From contig NC_049988.1 in NCBI RefSeq assembly GCF_000003815.2, forward strand, positions 184,000 to 247,999: DNA of 64,000 bases. Direction: 5' to 3'. This document shows positions 36,201-47,200 of the stretch, in pieces. The notes under the pieces are model-generated. The model made no database searches, was not told the origin of the DNA, and worked only from the letters and a program-made list of their open reading frames with translations. The stretch comes from Branchiostoma floridae. Taxonomy: Eukaryota > Chordata > Leptocardii > Amphioxiformes > Branchiostomatidae. Position 1 is the stretch's first letter, and every line of letters starts with the position of its first letter. The position numbers and the translations under genes were made by a program.

Positions 36201-39200
36201 TCTGTGGGAACCCCAAAACTGATGCTAGCGTGCGAAAAAAAAAAGTTTGGCAAAAAACTTGGCTTCATGATGAAAATCTAAGTGGTCCGGAAAGTTGAAG
36301 AAATGACTAAACACGCAGCGTATGGTATAACGAATGTAGATTCTTAATTTTTTTTTAAAGATTCTTCTTGACCTTAGCATCGTACGAACTAAGTTCTGGT
36401 ATCTGGTATGTTATTGTAATTTACGACATATATTTGGTCATTTTACAGCTGCTTTGTTTTATTACAATTGGACGAAAACTGGTTTAATCGCGTGTGCGGA
36501 TGTCATACATAATTCTGTACATGGCCTAAAAGATAGATTCTTGTTGTCTTTATGCACAGTTCAACTTGCTGCAGTCCTAAAATGACGGTTACTGTGGTGG
36601 ACTTGGCTGGGTTTGTGGACCATTGTGTCGTGGACTTTTCCATTCCAGGTATGTATTATCAACACCCGGGCAGAAAAACAAGTCTAATTGTTCGGTAGTT
36701 TTGCTACTTTGTCAGACCACTACAGTCGTTACAAAGCAGAAGTCGTTTCGTTACGTAACAGAAGTCGTGTAGGCAAAAGTCGTTTCGTTACAGGGCAAAA
36801 GTCGTTTCGTTACATGGATGAAGTTGTTTCGTTATAAGGCAGAAGTCGTTTCACTACATGGCATAAGTCGTTTCGGTCTTTTCGCTACAAAGCAGAAGTC
36901 GTTTCGTTACATAGCAGAAGTCGTTTCGTTAGATGGCAGAAGTCGTTTCCCCACATGACATTTGAATGCTATCTCTTATTATATATCATATTTATTAGAA
37001 CCCGCCTCATACAAGCTTAACACGGCTAGTTTACATTGAGGTCTTTCATAAAAACAGCTGTGTAAAATGCATCATGACAAAAGAGAAACTAACTGAATCT
37101 GTTTTCGCTTTTCCAGCCTGTAACAGTAACCCATGTCTGAACGGTGGCGTCTGCAGTGAGAGGCATCCAGACGGGTACTTCTGCGCATGTCCGACTGGTT
37201 TCGTCGGCAACAACTGTGAAAGTGGTGAGTTTTATCAGCATTATGTATATATACAATACATATATTCAATACATATATTCAATACATTTGTTTTCTCAAA
37301 TTCTGTTTAAATTTTGGCATCCTCTTAGCGGTTACTGACTAAAAATAACATAAGGTGGGTTTTATCTATAGTATTTGTTCAGTTTTTACTTGTTATACAG
37401 TAAATTAGGGTAAAAGCATATTGGTTCCTTCGTTAAAACTCATGAGGAGTCTATGCACGTGTACACTGAGTCTGTGAGCGTTGAACGACTACTGGGTGAC
37501 CAGAACTTTCATTTTGGTAGTGAAATCGAATTAGATTAGTAGATAATGTACTTACAGTGCATGTGAAGTTCTGTGTACTTTGTTGTCTTTAAAATTCCAG
37601 TTTAGTTTTTCATCCTGGATCATATTCAGTTTACATGGGTGACATACAATCCCAATGTTGGTTGTTCATTCTGCATCTAACCATGTCAGTTCGCAACAAG
37701 GCAAGTCTTTCTCTGCCGCCGGGGTTGTCTTCCGCACCCGGTAATATTTCTACGCGAAAGGAGTATGATTATGTTAGGAATACGATTTTTAAAACTATTA
37801 GGCTAAAAAGATTAATAACATTCAAATGTTGCGAAACGACTTAAACCTTGTTGCGAAAATATTTGCCTTGTTGCGAACTGACGGTTGCGAACTGACATTG
37901 TCGCAAAACAACTTGTTACCAAATGTTGATAACCATTTACACCAACAATTGTCTATGTGTTACAGTTACAGCCGACTACTGCTCTTCGTTGCATCCCGAC
38001 CTTCTCCCTGGTAACTTCGGCGCTTATGAGAGCAGCTGTTTTTGGTTCTCTCCCAAGACGGGAACCCGGCGGACCTACGAATCAGCCAGACAGTTCTGTA
38101 AATCCAAAATGGCCAACAAAGGCACACTGGCCATGATAAAGGATGCCGGCACACAGGCTTTCATTACAACCTTCCTGAGGGCTACCAAGGCTGGCAAAAA
38201 GAAGTAAAGAACTAAAGAATTCCATTGGACCAAATTGCTACCGTCCAATTGAGGCCCTTGTCAGGGAATGAGCAAAGCACTGCTTCTGTGACGTAGCGTT
38301 TATTAATAATGCAGAAAGACAATGTTTGTTTTATTTTGTTTGAACCTTTATTTCTTCATGAGAAGGCAGGCCGCTTTTCATGAGGGAGATAAGGGTCAGA
38401 TAAAATATAATACAGATACAGAGTACTAATAAAATCCATCAACCTATATCACTACACATACATGGTACAAAACATATATTATAGTGGGACAAGAAGCTCA
38501 GTGTTCATAGTCCGTGTCCGTTAGTTTTGGTCATTACATTTATCTTGCAGCTCAAAAACATGTTGCCCGCCATTCAGCAGAATTTATTGTCATATCCCAA
38601 GTCAAAAATCCTCTAGTTCTGACAATCGTACATAACAATTAATGTAAAAATACAACTTGATTCAACATTTGCGAATCAACATTTCTCATATATTAAATCA
38701 TGTACATCACATAAAGATGGAGTAACGTCATGCGGTTATTACTGAGCTATGCAATACATAATATTAGGTACATTTAGATACATGCAGATAGATACTAATG
38801 ATTTCATCAATCATGCTTTATCTTGTTTTTGGCAGGCGTTATTGGATAGGCCTGGACGATCTGAACACTGAGCGCACCATGCGGTGGAATGACGGAACAG
38901 CACTTGGAGCCTTCAACAGCTTCCGACCCGGCCCCATTGCTCCTAATAAGATCAGGGACTGCGTCCTCCTGTGGAAGCAGCGGCAGTGGAACATCGTCAA
39001 GTGTGGCAAAGTGCTGCCGTACATCTGCCAGATGGGTGAGTAACACTACTCTCCAAGCAGAGGTTGGTGGCAAAAATCGTGACCTTACACTTTCATCAAT
39101 TTTTTTTTCGACCGGCATTCCCGTTCAAAGGCTATTATCACCTGATCGCTATCCTATCAAACTCCCCTTCCACGTATAGTGACTTCACTTGTGTGATTGT

Positions 39201-39661
39201 CGGTCGCAAAAAAATTGATGAAAGGAAAATGTCACGTTTTTTCCACCAACCTCTGCTTGGAGAGTAGAGTAATACGTTCCCTCACCATCCCGAGTACTCA
39301 TTTGCATTGACATGAAATTTGGGTAATGTGTCAAAAGTGAAGGCCACTGAGACATAATAATCGACCATAGCTTGTTCAGAACACAAGATATAAAAAGACA
39401 GTTCAGCTTCAGTACCAAGAAAAGCCGCTAGGGGGAACAAAATCTAATCCTTTTCAATGTTTTTCATAATCCACCAACACACCAAGTATGAAACAATCCA
39501 TCTAGCCGTTCTTGAGTTATCTTGTTCACAGAGACGCTTGTGAAAATATAACCTTATTGAATATTTCACGGAGGTAACTACGCTGAAGCCATGTTGTAAC
39601 TTTTTTTGTAAATTTTATACGTCTAACATTTTGTACTATAGATGCAGCAGTACCCAACTGA
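24291..39661 (+). CDS. Secreted VWA7-like protein with EGF and C-terminal C-type lectin domain (21 exons)
   Basis: Exons: 24291-24546, 25347-25466, 26138-26320, 26813-26900, 27249-27340, 27844-28026, 28172-28387, 29126-29261, 30224-30378, 30872-31159, 31803-32018, 32764-32933, 33410-33524, 33920-34127, 34721-34805, 35194-35426, 36560-36648, 37117-37224, 37966-38203, 38836-39035, 39642-39661: 3399 nt, all phases consistent, 1132 residues plus an unplaced first exon. Order: end of a signal peptide; FRPN...[11 protein letters not shown] as in VWA7-type proteins; a Cys-rich stretch; VWA domain at about 325-510 with MIDAS DDTGSMS; beta-sandwich-like repeats (about 575-940); an EGF domain with six Cys (945-980); a CTLD with six Cys (about 985-1130). 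The CTLD lacks EPN/QPD and WND, so calcium-dependent sugar binding is unlikely. Vertebrate VWA7 has no EGF or lectin domain, so the C-terminus is an added module. Function inferred only as extracellular adhesion or recognition. Confidence 0.88.
25651..25967. mobile_element. Foldback MITE, copy 1
   Basis: Ends ATTATTGAACTAGTTTAA / TTAAACTAGTTCAATAAT bound a near-complete palindrome with TTGTCAAGGAATGA, GTGACGTCA and CACGTGA blocks in both arms. It sits in the intron before the exon at 26138. Related copies lie at 31200-31636 and 38224-38330. Confidence 0.85.
29285..29563. mobile_element. MITE with GGGCACAACCCGCCGTACG ends, copy 1
   Basis: Inverted termini GCACAACCCGCCGTACG / CGTACGGCGGGTTGTGC enclose CGTACG-rich DNA with a long T/G run. 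It starts 24 bases after the splice donor of the exon ending at 29261. Copy 2 is at 54386-54686. Confidence 0.85.
31200..31636. mobile_element. Foldback MITE, copy 2 (with insertion)
   Basis: Carries the same GAGCAATCCACT, GTGACGTCACCTTATGCAGA and TTCCTTGACAAAAACTGG blocks as the copy at 25651. The middle is expanded and holds a second small palindrome around CTTATGATCCACT. It begins about 40 bases after the donor at 31159. Confidence 0.75.
32415..32600. repeat. Dispersed repeat related to 545-830
   Basis: TTTTACACAACCAGT, then TTCGATGTCC, TTCTAACTGGAGTTCTGCTT and the CGCCGCTATATG block follow in the same order as in the inner part of the 545-830 element. It lies in the intron before the exon at 32764. 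Confidence 0.65.
32950..33235. repeat. GC-rich dispersed repeat, copy 1
   Basis: GGCCGGGCTC, ACCGGC and the run AACGCCCGAATGTGGCCAAA followed by CAGCCCGTGAACTGCCC are shared, in order, with 35760-36050. It begins about 20 bases after the donor at 32933. Confidence 0.65.
34860..35065. repeat. Degenerate tandem repeat of about 27-30 bp
   Basis: Variants of CACATAGTGATTCGTGCG and CATAAGGTTCGT alternate about seven times in the intron between the exons at 34721 and 35194. Confidence 0.7.
35431..35700. mobile_element. Foldback element beside a splice donor
   Basis: Left arm 35431-35530 and right arm about 35600-35700 are inverted copies sharing GTTCACGGAATGGACCCGTC. The left arm starts about 5 bases after the donor of the exon ending at 35426. 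No ORF. Confidence 0.8.
35760..36050. repeat. GC-rich dispersed repeat, copy 2
   Basis: Second copy of the family at 32950-33235, with AGGCCGGGCTC, AACGCCCAAATGTGAC and CCATGAACTGCCC. A short internal duplication (GCCGGGTCGTGGGATGTACA, twice) is present only here. Confidence 0.65.
36690..36955. repeat. 22-bp tandem repeat next to an exon
   Basis: Variants of AGAAGTCGTTTCGTTACAT recur about eleven times with a period near 22, starting about 45 bases after the exon ending at 36648. Its complement words (GCGAAACGACTT, TTGCGAACTGAC) appear at 37690-37910, just before the CTLD exon. Confidence 0.85.
38224..38330. mobile_element. Foldback MITE, partial copy 3
   Basis: Only one arm of the family is left (CTTGTCAGGGAATGAGCAA, then CTGTGACGTAGCGTTTA). 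It begins about 20 bases after the donor at 38203 and runs into the LINE tail at 38335. Confidence 0.65.
38335..38490 (-). mobile_element. LINE 3'-end fragment
   Basis: GAACCTTTATTTCTTCATGA, AGGCCGCTTTTCATGAGGGA and AAGGGTCAGAT match 5600-5760 and, inverted, 53440-53575. It lies in the intron that splits the CTLD of the VWA gene. Confidence 0.6.
39047..39266. mobile_element. MITE with TACTCTCCAAGCAGAGG ends
   Basis: About 70-base inverted repeats TACTCTCCAAGCAGAGGTTG / CAACCTCTGCTTGGAGAGTA bound 220 bases, 11 bases after the donor at 39035. A decayed relative of one end (AAAATGTCACG...GCTCGGAGAGTA) is visible at 17525-17565. Confidence 0.9.
39340..39600. repeat. SINE-like dispersed repeat
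   Basis: CCGCTAGGGGGAACAAA, ACCAAGTATGAAACAATCC and GTTCTTGAGTTATC follow an order also seen around 58880-59040 and 59490-60010. Weak similarity, so the family call is tentative. Confidence 0.45.
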
Positions 39662-41120
39662 CTGCAAACCCATGACGTCACAACACGTGGATGGCTCACT
39701 ACACCTCTACCATCAGATGATAACGGAGAGAAGACGTGATTCGCATCTAGCAATAAGCCTTTACTCAACTGAACTCAATTCAACTCAACTCAACCTGAAG
39801 ATTAAGTTCCTTTGAAACCTATCTCGTCCGGCAATATTCCTGACCTGATCATTTCTGCAGCGCTATCTAGTCACTGTGGTAAAGAGATAGTCTCTACCAG
39901 ACTCCATAGGTCGATGGGAAAACGATAGAGATGAAACAAATAGAGGTAAGCCGGCTAGGGAACAGTTTGCGACCTACGGAGGTCGTAGTGAGGAAATGAT
40001 TGTTCTGGCCGTAAGTCCCCTGGTGTACTATCATGACTCTATTTGTCCAATTTCTACAATTAGACCACCGATCAACGAAGACTGGTAGAGGCTAGCAAAG
40101 ACGATCACAGAACATTCTGCTCTAAAATCAACCCATAGCTGATCAACGACAAGTTTGCAAGTCTAAAATCAACCCATAGCTGATAACGACAAGTTTGCAA
40201 ATGAGAAAGGTTGTGTCGTGTTAAACTTCAACTTCAAATGATGAACCAACGTGATGAAGCTAGTCATCTTTTTTATTTCACTCTCTCTATATATACAAAG
40301 TTACATATATTTAGCTCACAGATGTTGAAAGTAATCTTGCTATCGATGTTTAGCCATGATTGTATTGCCGGCCGATAACAGGATATTGACAGAAGAATGT
40401 AATGTTAGATCTTGGCTATTATGTTTTGTCATGGCCTCAATGCACTAACATTTTATCGCTTAAAACAAAAATGCACAGGTGAACATGTTTTTATTGGCGT
40501 ACTTGCAATATTGCTGGGAATCGTATGCCATTTTGGTGTAAGTACTAAAAAATATAATATGTTTTAAAATTCAAAAATAGATAAATCCTAGTCATCACGC
40601 ATGACTAGTTATTTCTGTGATGTCTAACATCTGCTTGAAGATTATCAGTAGGTCTATAGCTGCAGATCTTTCATGTAAAATGGTGTATAATTATTCAACG
40701 CAAAAAAATATACATACCAAAGTCCCTTCATGTCTAGGCATTTTCACATTAAGAAGCTTAGATAAACTATTTACAAAATATGATCGACCGAATTTTTTTG
40801 TTACCGAATTCGATCTTCTTTTGCCGAGTTTAACAAACAGTAGCACTCCAAAAGCACCCTGAATATAATGCAGATAAATAAGCCATGTAAGGACATATCG
40901 CATTAAAGCTAGTTGTGGGATTTCATGTGTGCTTGGATTCTTTTGTGCATCATGTTATATAAACATCAAAAAATACTTATTAGGACATATACAGCATGAG
41001 TAAAAAAACTCACTTCTCATCGGTCGTTTCATCTGGGTAAGGAGCGCTCCCGGTGCCAGCCATATTGGTCACCACAGGCCGGTCACGAGCGGCTCGTCAC
41101 GACAGGCCGACTGTACCATT
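39662..41120. other. 3' flank of the VWA gene and gene-free DNA
   Basis: It contains the 3' UTR of the VWA gene. No canonical AATAAA lies close to the stop; AATAAG occurs at about 39751. A 35-base direct repeat (CTAAAATCAACCCATAGCTG) stands at 40121-40190. No further gene. Confidence 0.4.
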
Positions 41121-41124
41121 ATAC

Positions 41125-41870
41125 GTGTTGGGCTTTTCCTAACTGGAAAAACAAATTTTCAATCAATTTTGTAATGTTTTCTATCACTACAGTACCCATT
41201 CTATGATTCTCAATCATTAGGTTTTTACAAATGAGCTTAATTACTCAAAAGAGACCCATAGGTATCAGAGAGTCTATGGTCACAAGAGGATGAAACTATG
41301 GGATTTGTCCTAACTGTGATAAACAAATTTTCTTTTAAATGTTTTCTATCACTAGGGCATCTATTCTGTATTTTCCAAACATCACTACTTAACAAAGGGC
41401 TTGAGTACTCTAAAGAGCCATATGGGTGACCACAGGACATAGGTACCAGAGGGACCATGGTCACAAGAGGCCTAAACTATAACTGGGGAAAAATTCAGTC
41501 AATTTTTGCAATGTTTTAACACTAGAGAAACTATTCTGTGATTCTCAATCATCAGTTCTTAACAAATAAACTTTATTACTCAAAAGAGACCCCTTTAAGT
41601 ATTAGAGAGGCTACAGTCACGAGAGGTCTCTTTAGGGTGATTATTTGTTAAAAACTGATGATTGAGAACCACAGACTAGATGCTCTAGTGATGGAAAATA
41701 TCTAAATAAATGGAAAATGTCTAAATAAATTTATTCTCACAGTTAGGAAAGAGCCCATAGTTTCAGTTTCTCGTGACCCTAGTCTTTCTTACCCCTAGGC
41801 TAAGGGGTCTCTTTTGAGTAATTAAGCTAATTTGTTAAGAACTGATGATTTGTGCCTCTCGTAACCATGT
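41125..41870. repeat. Tandem array of about 165-bp units ending in inverted copies
   Basis: Units carrying CCTAACTG..AAACAAATTTTC, ATGTTTTCTATCACTA, TTCTCAATCATCAG and TACTCAAAAGAGACCC occur three times directly (about 41130, 41305, 41475), then in opposite orientation from about 41630 to 41870 (e.g. GATTGAGAACCACAGA). The direct-to-inverted switch makes a large hairpin potential. Confidence 0.8.
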
Positions 41871-42164
41871 CATGTCACCACGACCTGTATTGTGTTTATA
41901 AAAGTAGAAAACATTCAAGCAATGAGCAATTTGGAGACAATTGACGGATTTCTTTACAAGTAACTCCATCATCATAAATCAAAACGTCGCTGAGCAATCT
42001 TCATTATGACAGCGCTGTATCTTCTCTAGAGACATATTCACTGTCATTTATCAGAAGCGTTGCTAAGCAATGTTTTTAAGATCTTCAGCAGTTCGTGCAA
42101 AGTTTGGAGCTAGAAATGTAACCGAGAGCACACTTAAGTTATGTCGCAAAGTCACAGTCACGTC

Positions 42165-42280
42165 TTCATGTAGAATCAAAAACTTCACTTTTTAGCGGCA
42201 CTTAAAAAATTAGATTTAAGTTTCCATAAATCTGATTTTTTAAATGCCGGTAAAAAGTGAAGTTTTTGATTCTACACGAA
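42165..42280. repeat. Near-perfect hairpin
   Basis: GTAGAATCAAAAACTTCACT and the following bases to 42218 are mirrored by the complement of 42225-42280 with only a few mismatches; the loop is under 10 bases. A transcript would form a stem of about 55 bp. It may be a small MITE. Confidence 0.85.
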
Positions 42281-42284
42281 GTTT

Positions 42285-43524
42285 TTTTTTTTTGAGAGCA
42301 ACTTATTAATCCTTAATACTATGTCTCTTCAGAGATACAAAATAGCATAGGTCGTGACGTCACAGAAATCACTCCTGGCCAAACTCATGACGTCATGACC
42401 TGTCGCCAGCTTGCCCACCAAGGATCAGAAATTAGACAATTGGTTCAATGATTACATCGATGTTTATAAGGCAAAATGAGTACGAGAATGATAGAGAAAA
42501 TTTTACATCTCTACACTTTGACTCCCACTGTTCCACTCCAACAGTCCAACAACTCCAACAATGATTGTGACTGCGGCATCTACCCCTGTGACGTAACCTG
42601 ACCCCGGATGGATATGCTTGTAGCTGCCTTCCTGGTAATCAGATGTACGCGTACGGGGTCAGTGCATAAAATGAGACATGCATTGGTAGGTCATAAAGAA
42701 CTTTCTTCGTCAGTCATTGAGCCAATCAGGGCTTCATCTTGATATAGACTTTTCTTAAGTAGTCTCGCAGTTTTTAGACCCTTGAGTTATTCACAAGTAA
42801 GCAAATTCAAGTTATTCTAAGTAAGACAATTCATTATGATAAAACAAAACAAATATTTGGTAATTTAAAAAAAAAATATTTTGCAAAAGACATTTGCCCA
42901 TTTATCAAAACAGCTGTTGGTCATACACTACAGCTCGCAATTCAGCCCCTGGCTGCAATGAGAAAGTAGTCGGCCCACTCAATAGCCAGTATCTGCTCTT
43001 GTTCTAGAGGGGAGGGCGTATGTCGTAAGCTCTAGGGAGGGGGGTTGTAGTTTTATCAATTCAGCGGAACATTTGGTCATGCATCTAACCTGGACGAGAA
43101 TCACATAGTAGCTCATAACTGTATAACAGATGGATTCAAATGTGCAATCGGTTCGACATACGAAATCTACAAAAACGATGTCAACCAGTAGTGATGGATT
43201 GATACTTATCGGGGTTAATGATGTCCTAGTTACGCATCACGATAACTGGAAGAACAGGATCTGTCTGCTAGTTACGGCAAAGGGTGGAAGAAATAGACGT
43301 AACCTGCCAATTAAGACAGGTCTGAGCAAATCCTGATTTAATGTCCAGCTGACTCGGTAAGTAGGTCAGATATTAGATCATATTAGTAAAACAATATGGT
43401 GATTGTAAAGAGAAAGTGGCATAATTCTATCTGGAATAACATATATACGTAACGCTCAAACGTCAAACACACACATGTGTGTATACACACGCGCGTGCGT
43501 CTATGTGTGAATGTTTGTGTGTAT

Positions 43525-43560
<36 letters not shown>

Positions 43561-44251
43561 TGAGTGTGTGTATGTGTCTGTGTGTGTGTGTGCGTGTGTG
43601 TGTCTGTGTGTGTGTGTGTCTGTGTGTTTGTGTTTTAGTTGTGTTGACAGAGCGTCCCTCGACGACCATTTCTGAACTACCCAGTCGGACATACAATGCT
43701 CCGACCTAGAAACCCGCTTGTTGGACATACCCTGAAGGCAAACAGACAACGCATGAATTCTGTTCACAGCTTCTGTGACAAAGATACATTCAAACAAAGT
43801 CTTTGTAGTTTTAGTTTTATATCACACCCTTACAAAATTTGCACTAAGACTTACTAGGGACTCCAATCTATTCACTTTGACCTGTACTTAGTTTGTCAGA
43901 GAGAATATACATACAAGGAAGGTCTTCGAATCCATTCATCGTTAGAATTTCAAGATAACTTTCTGTAACTAGCGATTATATCTCATAGCGTAAATTTGCT
44001 ATCATTACGGCTTTTAGCAAATACAGTGCAAAGCTTTCGACCCGTCTTGCAACGCTATAACAAAGCTTCAGTAGTGATACATACAAATACAGCATCAATG
44101 ATTATGATGTTGTATTATTTACATGTACCTGTAAAGATTTGCAAATCATTTTTAATCTTCTTCACTCACTCGGCTTTTGCAAATAGGTACATGTTTTTAA
44201 TGTTTCGAATTATCATATATGATAGGTGATTTACAGTCTATTTTACTACAG
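42285..44251. other. Gene-poor region upstream of the transporter
   Basis: It holds a (TG)n tract at 43525-43635. A possible non-coding first exon ends at the donor CTCG|GTAAGTAG (43356/43357) and could join the acceptor TACTACAG at 44251 ahead of the transporter start. No other gene is visible. Confidence 0.35.
43525..43635. repeat. (TG)n microsatellite
   Basis: Long TG tract with interruptions. ORFs read through it are low-complexity artefacts. Confidence 0.95.
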
Positions 44252-44276
44252 CGTTACACACAAGGAACTACTAAAG

Positions 44277-47200
44277 ATGAGCAGTGACACCGACAACAGC
44301 AAGGAGATGTCCAAACATCTGAGGAATGGAAACTCCGAGGACCAGGGCGGCAATTGGCGACTCTGGGCCAAGGTAAGACATCATGACATACAAGGCTTTT
44401 TTTATAAGCTTAAATTTTATCACGAATTGTTGCTACAAATTTCAACAATCTTAATGAATGAAACAAATGTACTTAAGACTTAAGGCGTCATCTTTGACCT
44501 CACGTATAAGCAGGTTAAACGGTTCACAGGCTTACAAACACTTTCTCTTTTCAAGACCTCGTGAACCGATTGATGAGTGAAATTTTTGATTGGGCATTCT
44601 ACTTCATGTAGGTAACACTTTCGAAACAATTCGGAATAATACAATCTTTTCCGACAGCTTTAAATATGATTAAAGGTCAAAGTTAATGCTTGCATGAAGA
44701 ATTGAAGCGTTCCAATGTAACAATGTAAATAGCTTATTCAGGACTAGAAATGTTTGAGATATCTGGTATATAGATACATATGAGGTTTCAATGTTTTAAA
44801 AATTTTGTTATTGACATTTAGCTTGATTTTTTCCTCTGTAAAGTAACTACAGTGGGTAAAACGTTGTTCGCATTCATAACAATTGTTATGCCATATCTTT
44901 TTTATCAAATATAATTGACTTTGATATCAACTAGACACCTTTGTTGTTAACTCTGTTTGATACATTGAGATATTACGTGGAGTCCGTGATGAAACGATTT
45001 TAGCCAGTAACATCACATTGGTGATTTCATAGCTACGCCATATTTGATCATAACGATACCACCATTTTCGGAGTGATTAGGATTTATGAGTTCATCCCTC
45101 TATGAATTAAATGATCGTGCACCAAGCCGTTAGAAATTATACTATATAAATTTTACTGCAAATTCTCGCCCGTGGGCTTTTTGCAGGTAACATGACAGAT
45201 TCAAACAGTGTAAAAACAATATCACAAGTGTCTACTAGATCCTGGGTTATTGGGTTCCACTCCTTTTTTCGAAGACAGTGGAGGACGAAAGATTCCACCT
45301 TTTCTATTATGTCTGGGTTTTGTGATGTTAGAATGAGAATTGTTTTCTTTATGTCATTATAAAGAAGGTTGGATACCCCCGCCCTACCACCCCCCCCCCC
45401 CCCCTGGTCTGGGAATCCGCAAAAGCCCAGTTTGGATAGGGTTAACAGTTCCCTTCACCAAGTTACAAGCCTCAACACTCATGGCAGCTCTCTCTCTGTG
45501 CTTCCTCAGAACCTCTCAGGTGTAGCAGCCTGCCTGGCGAGCAGTTTCTTCAAAGGCCCAGTACCAGCAACATCGCGATACGTCATAGACCGAGGATACA
45601 CACCATATCAGATGCTTTTCTTGGATGACTTGCTGATTTTCCTTGTGGCACTGAGCATCACTGTGTACCAACGCATAGACATGCTGCCAAAAGGCTGGAA
45701 ACATGGAGTCCACTTGATTTTTCTCGGATGCGCACGGTTTACCAGTGTCATTTGCCTGTTCACGGCGTTCCAGTTTATTCCACCTGCGACCGCAGAAGCC
45801 GTGTGGAACGCCAGTATGCCGGTTTTTGTGGTGACCCTGTCCTGTATCTTCCTTCAACAGGTAAATAGTGAACTAATTCTTAACCTTTACATTTCGTGAA
45901 CACTGCTAGTAATAGTTTACCAGCCGACGTGTCAATAAACTGACAATTAGACGGGCGAAACTGACTGTTTCTGCTTCAAACTGACCGTTTCTGCTTTAAA
46001 CCGACTCAGTTTCTGCTTCAAACTGACTGTTTCAAAGCGACTCAGTTTCTGCTTCAAAGTGACTGTTTCTGCTTCAAACCGACTCAGTAACTGCTTCAAA
46101 CTGACTGTTTCTGCTTCAAACTGACTGTTTCTGCTTCAAACCGACTCAGTTTCTGCTTCAAAGTGACTGTTTCTGCTTCAAACCGACTCAGTATCTGCTT
46201 CAAACTGACTGTTTCTGCTTCGATCATATAGATGGCGTCCTCGAAGGAGCTTAAATCTCCGAAGGTGTCCGAACAACATCTTACCAAAAATTTGCTTTCA
46301 TTATGAAATCTGAGCTAAAGCTTGGGGAAAGCTTTTACGAATGAAAACAGACATACATTTTGCCTGGTATTCTGTATAAGAGAGATTCCTCATTTTCCCC
46401 CCGCATCTTTGACTTCGGAATCGACTTAGACATTGTATAAAACTTATGGCCGTTTTCCAATTTATATTCGCAATTTACGTCATATGCATGCTTTGTGCGA
46501 TTTAGCATTTAATCGAATCCTTCTTGTCCGGAGAAGGAAAGAAAAAAATATGCGCGCGCTAATGTCATCCACATATTCGTATCAGCATGGCCTAATCTTA
46601 CACGTATTTTTTCATGTCAGGGGACTAAAAGTTGAGTTAAAGCTCAACTCTTGCGACAACTACAAGGCGTTTTACTGTTTTAAATTTTCTTACATTCCAG
46701 ATTCCAACTCGTGTGACCATCCTCGGCAGCATGTGGTGCGTAGCAGGTGTTGTGCTTCTGGGCTACGGTAGCTTCGTCAACATGACGTCATCAGCGGATA
46801 CCACTGACGTCACTCTTGGACAGATTCTAGCCGTAACAGGAGCGCTGATTCACTCCATGCTTGACGTTGGAGCCAAAAATATTTTAGAAACCACCCCGAG
46901 GGCAAAGGCTGTGATGTACACATACGCTATAAGTACACTCTCTGCCGGGATAGGAGCGTTTGTTACCAGTTCCACGTGGCAGCTTGAACCAGTGACTGCT
47001 ACAGTCTTAGTGCTAAGCTGTTGTAGCCATGGTGTGGGTATGATGTTCTTCTATATTGGTCTCAAGTTAGTAGAGGTTAATGCAGTTACTGCACTGATTC
47101 AGCTCAGCGCGTTTCCGGCCTATGGTGTACAGTGGGCAATGCTGGGGTTCGCTCCGACAGTTTTAGATGGCGTGGGTCTAACATGTGTACTGATAGGGGC

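Noticed and set aside
36690-36955. CRISPR-like array
   Set aside because: Units are contiguous and degenerate without unique spacers, and the context is a eukaryotic intron.
43463-43797. ORFs rich in HTHTHT / CVCVCV
   Set aside because: Read-through of the (TG)n microsatellite in several frames; no gene.
45369-45509. Proline-rich N-terminus (MDTPALPPPPPPW) for the transporter
   Set aside because: Lies in intron sequence over a poly-C run. The phase-0 acceptor at 45509 and the exon at 44277 give a better start.
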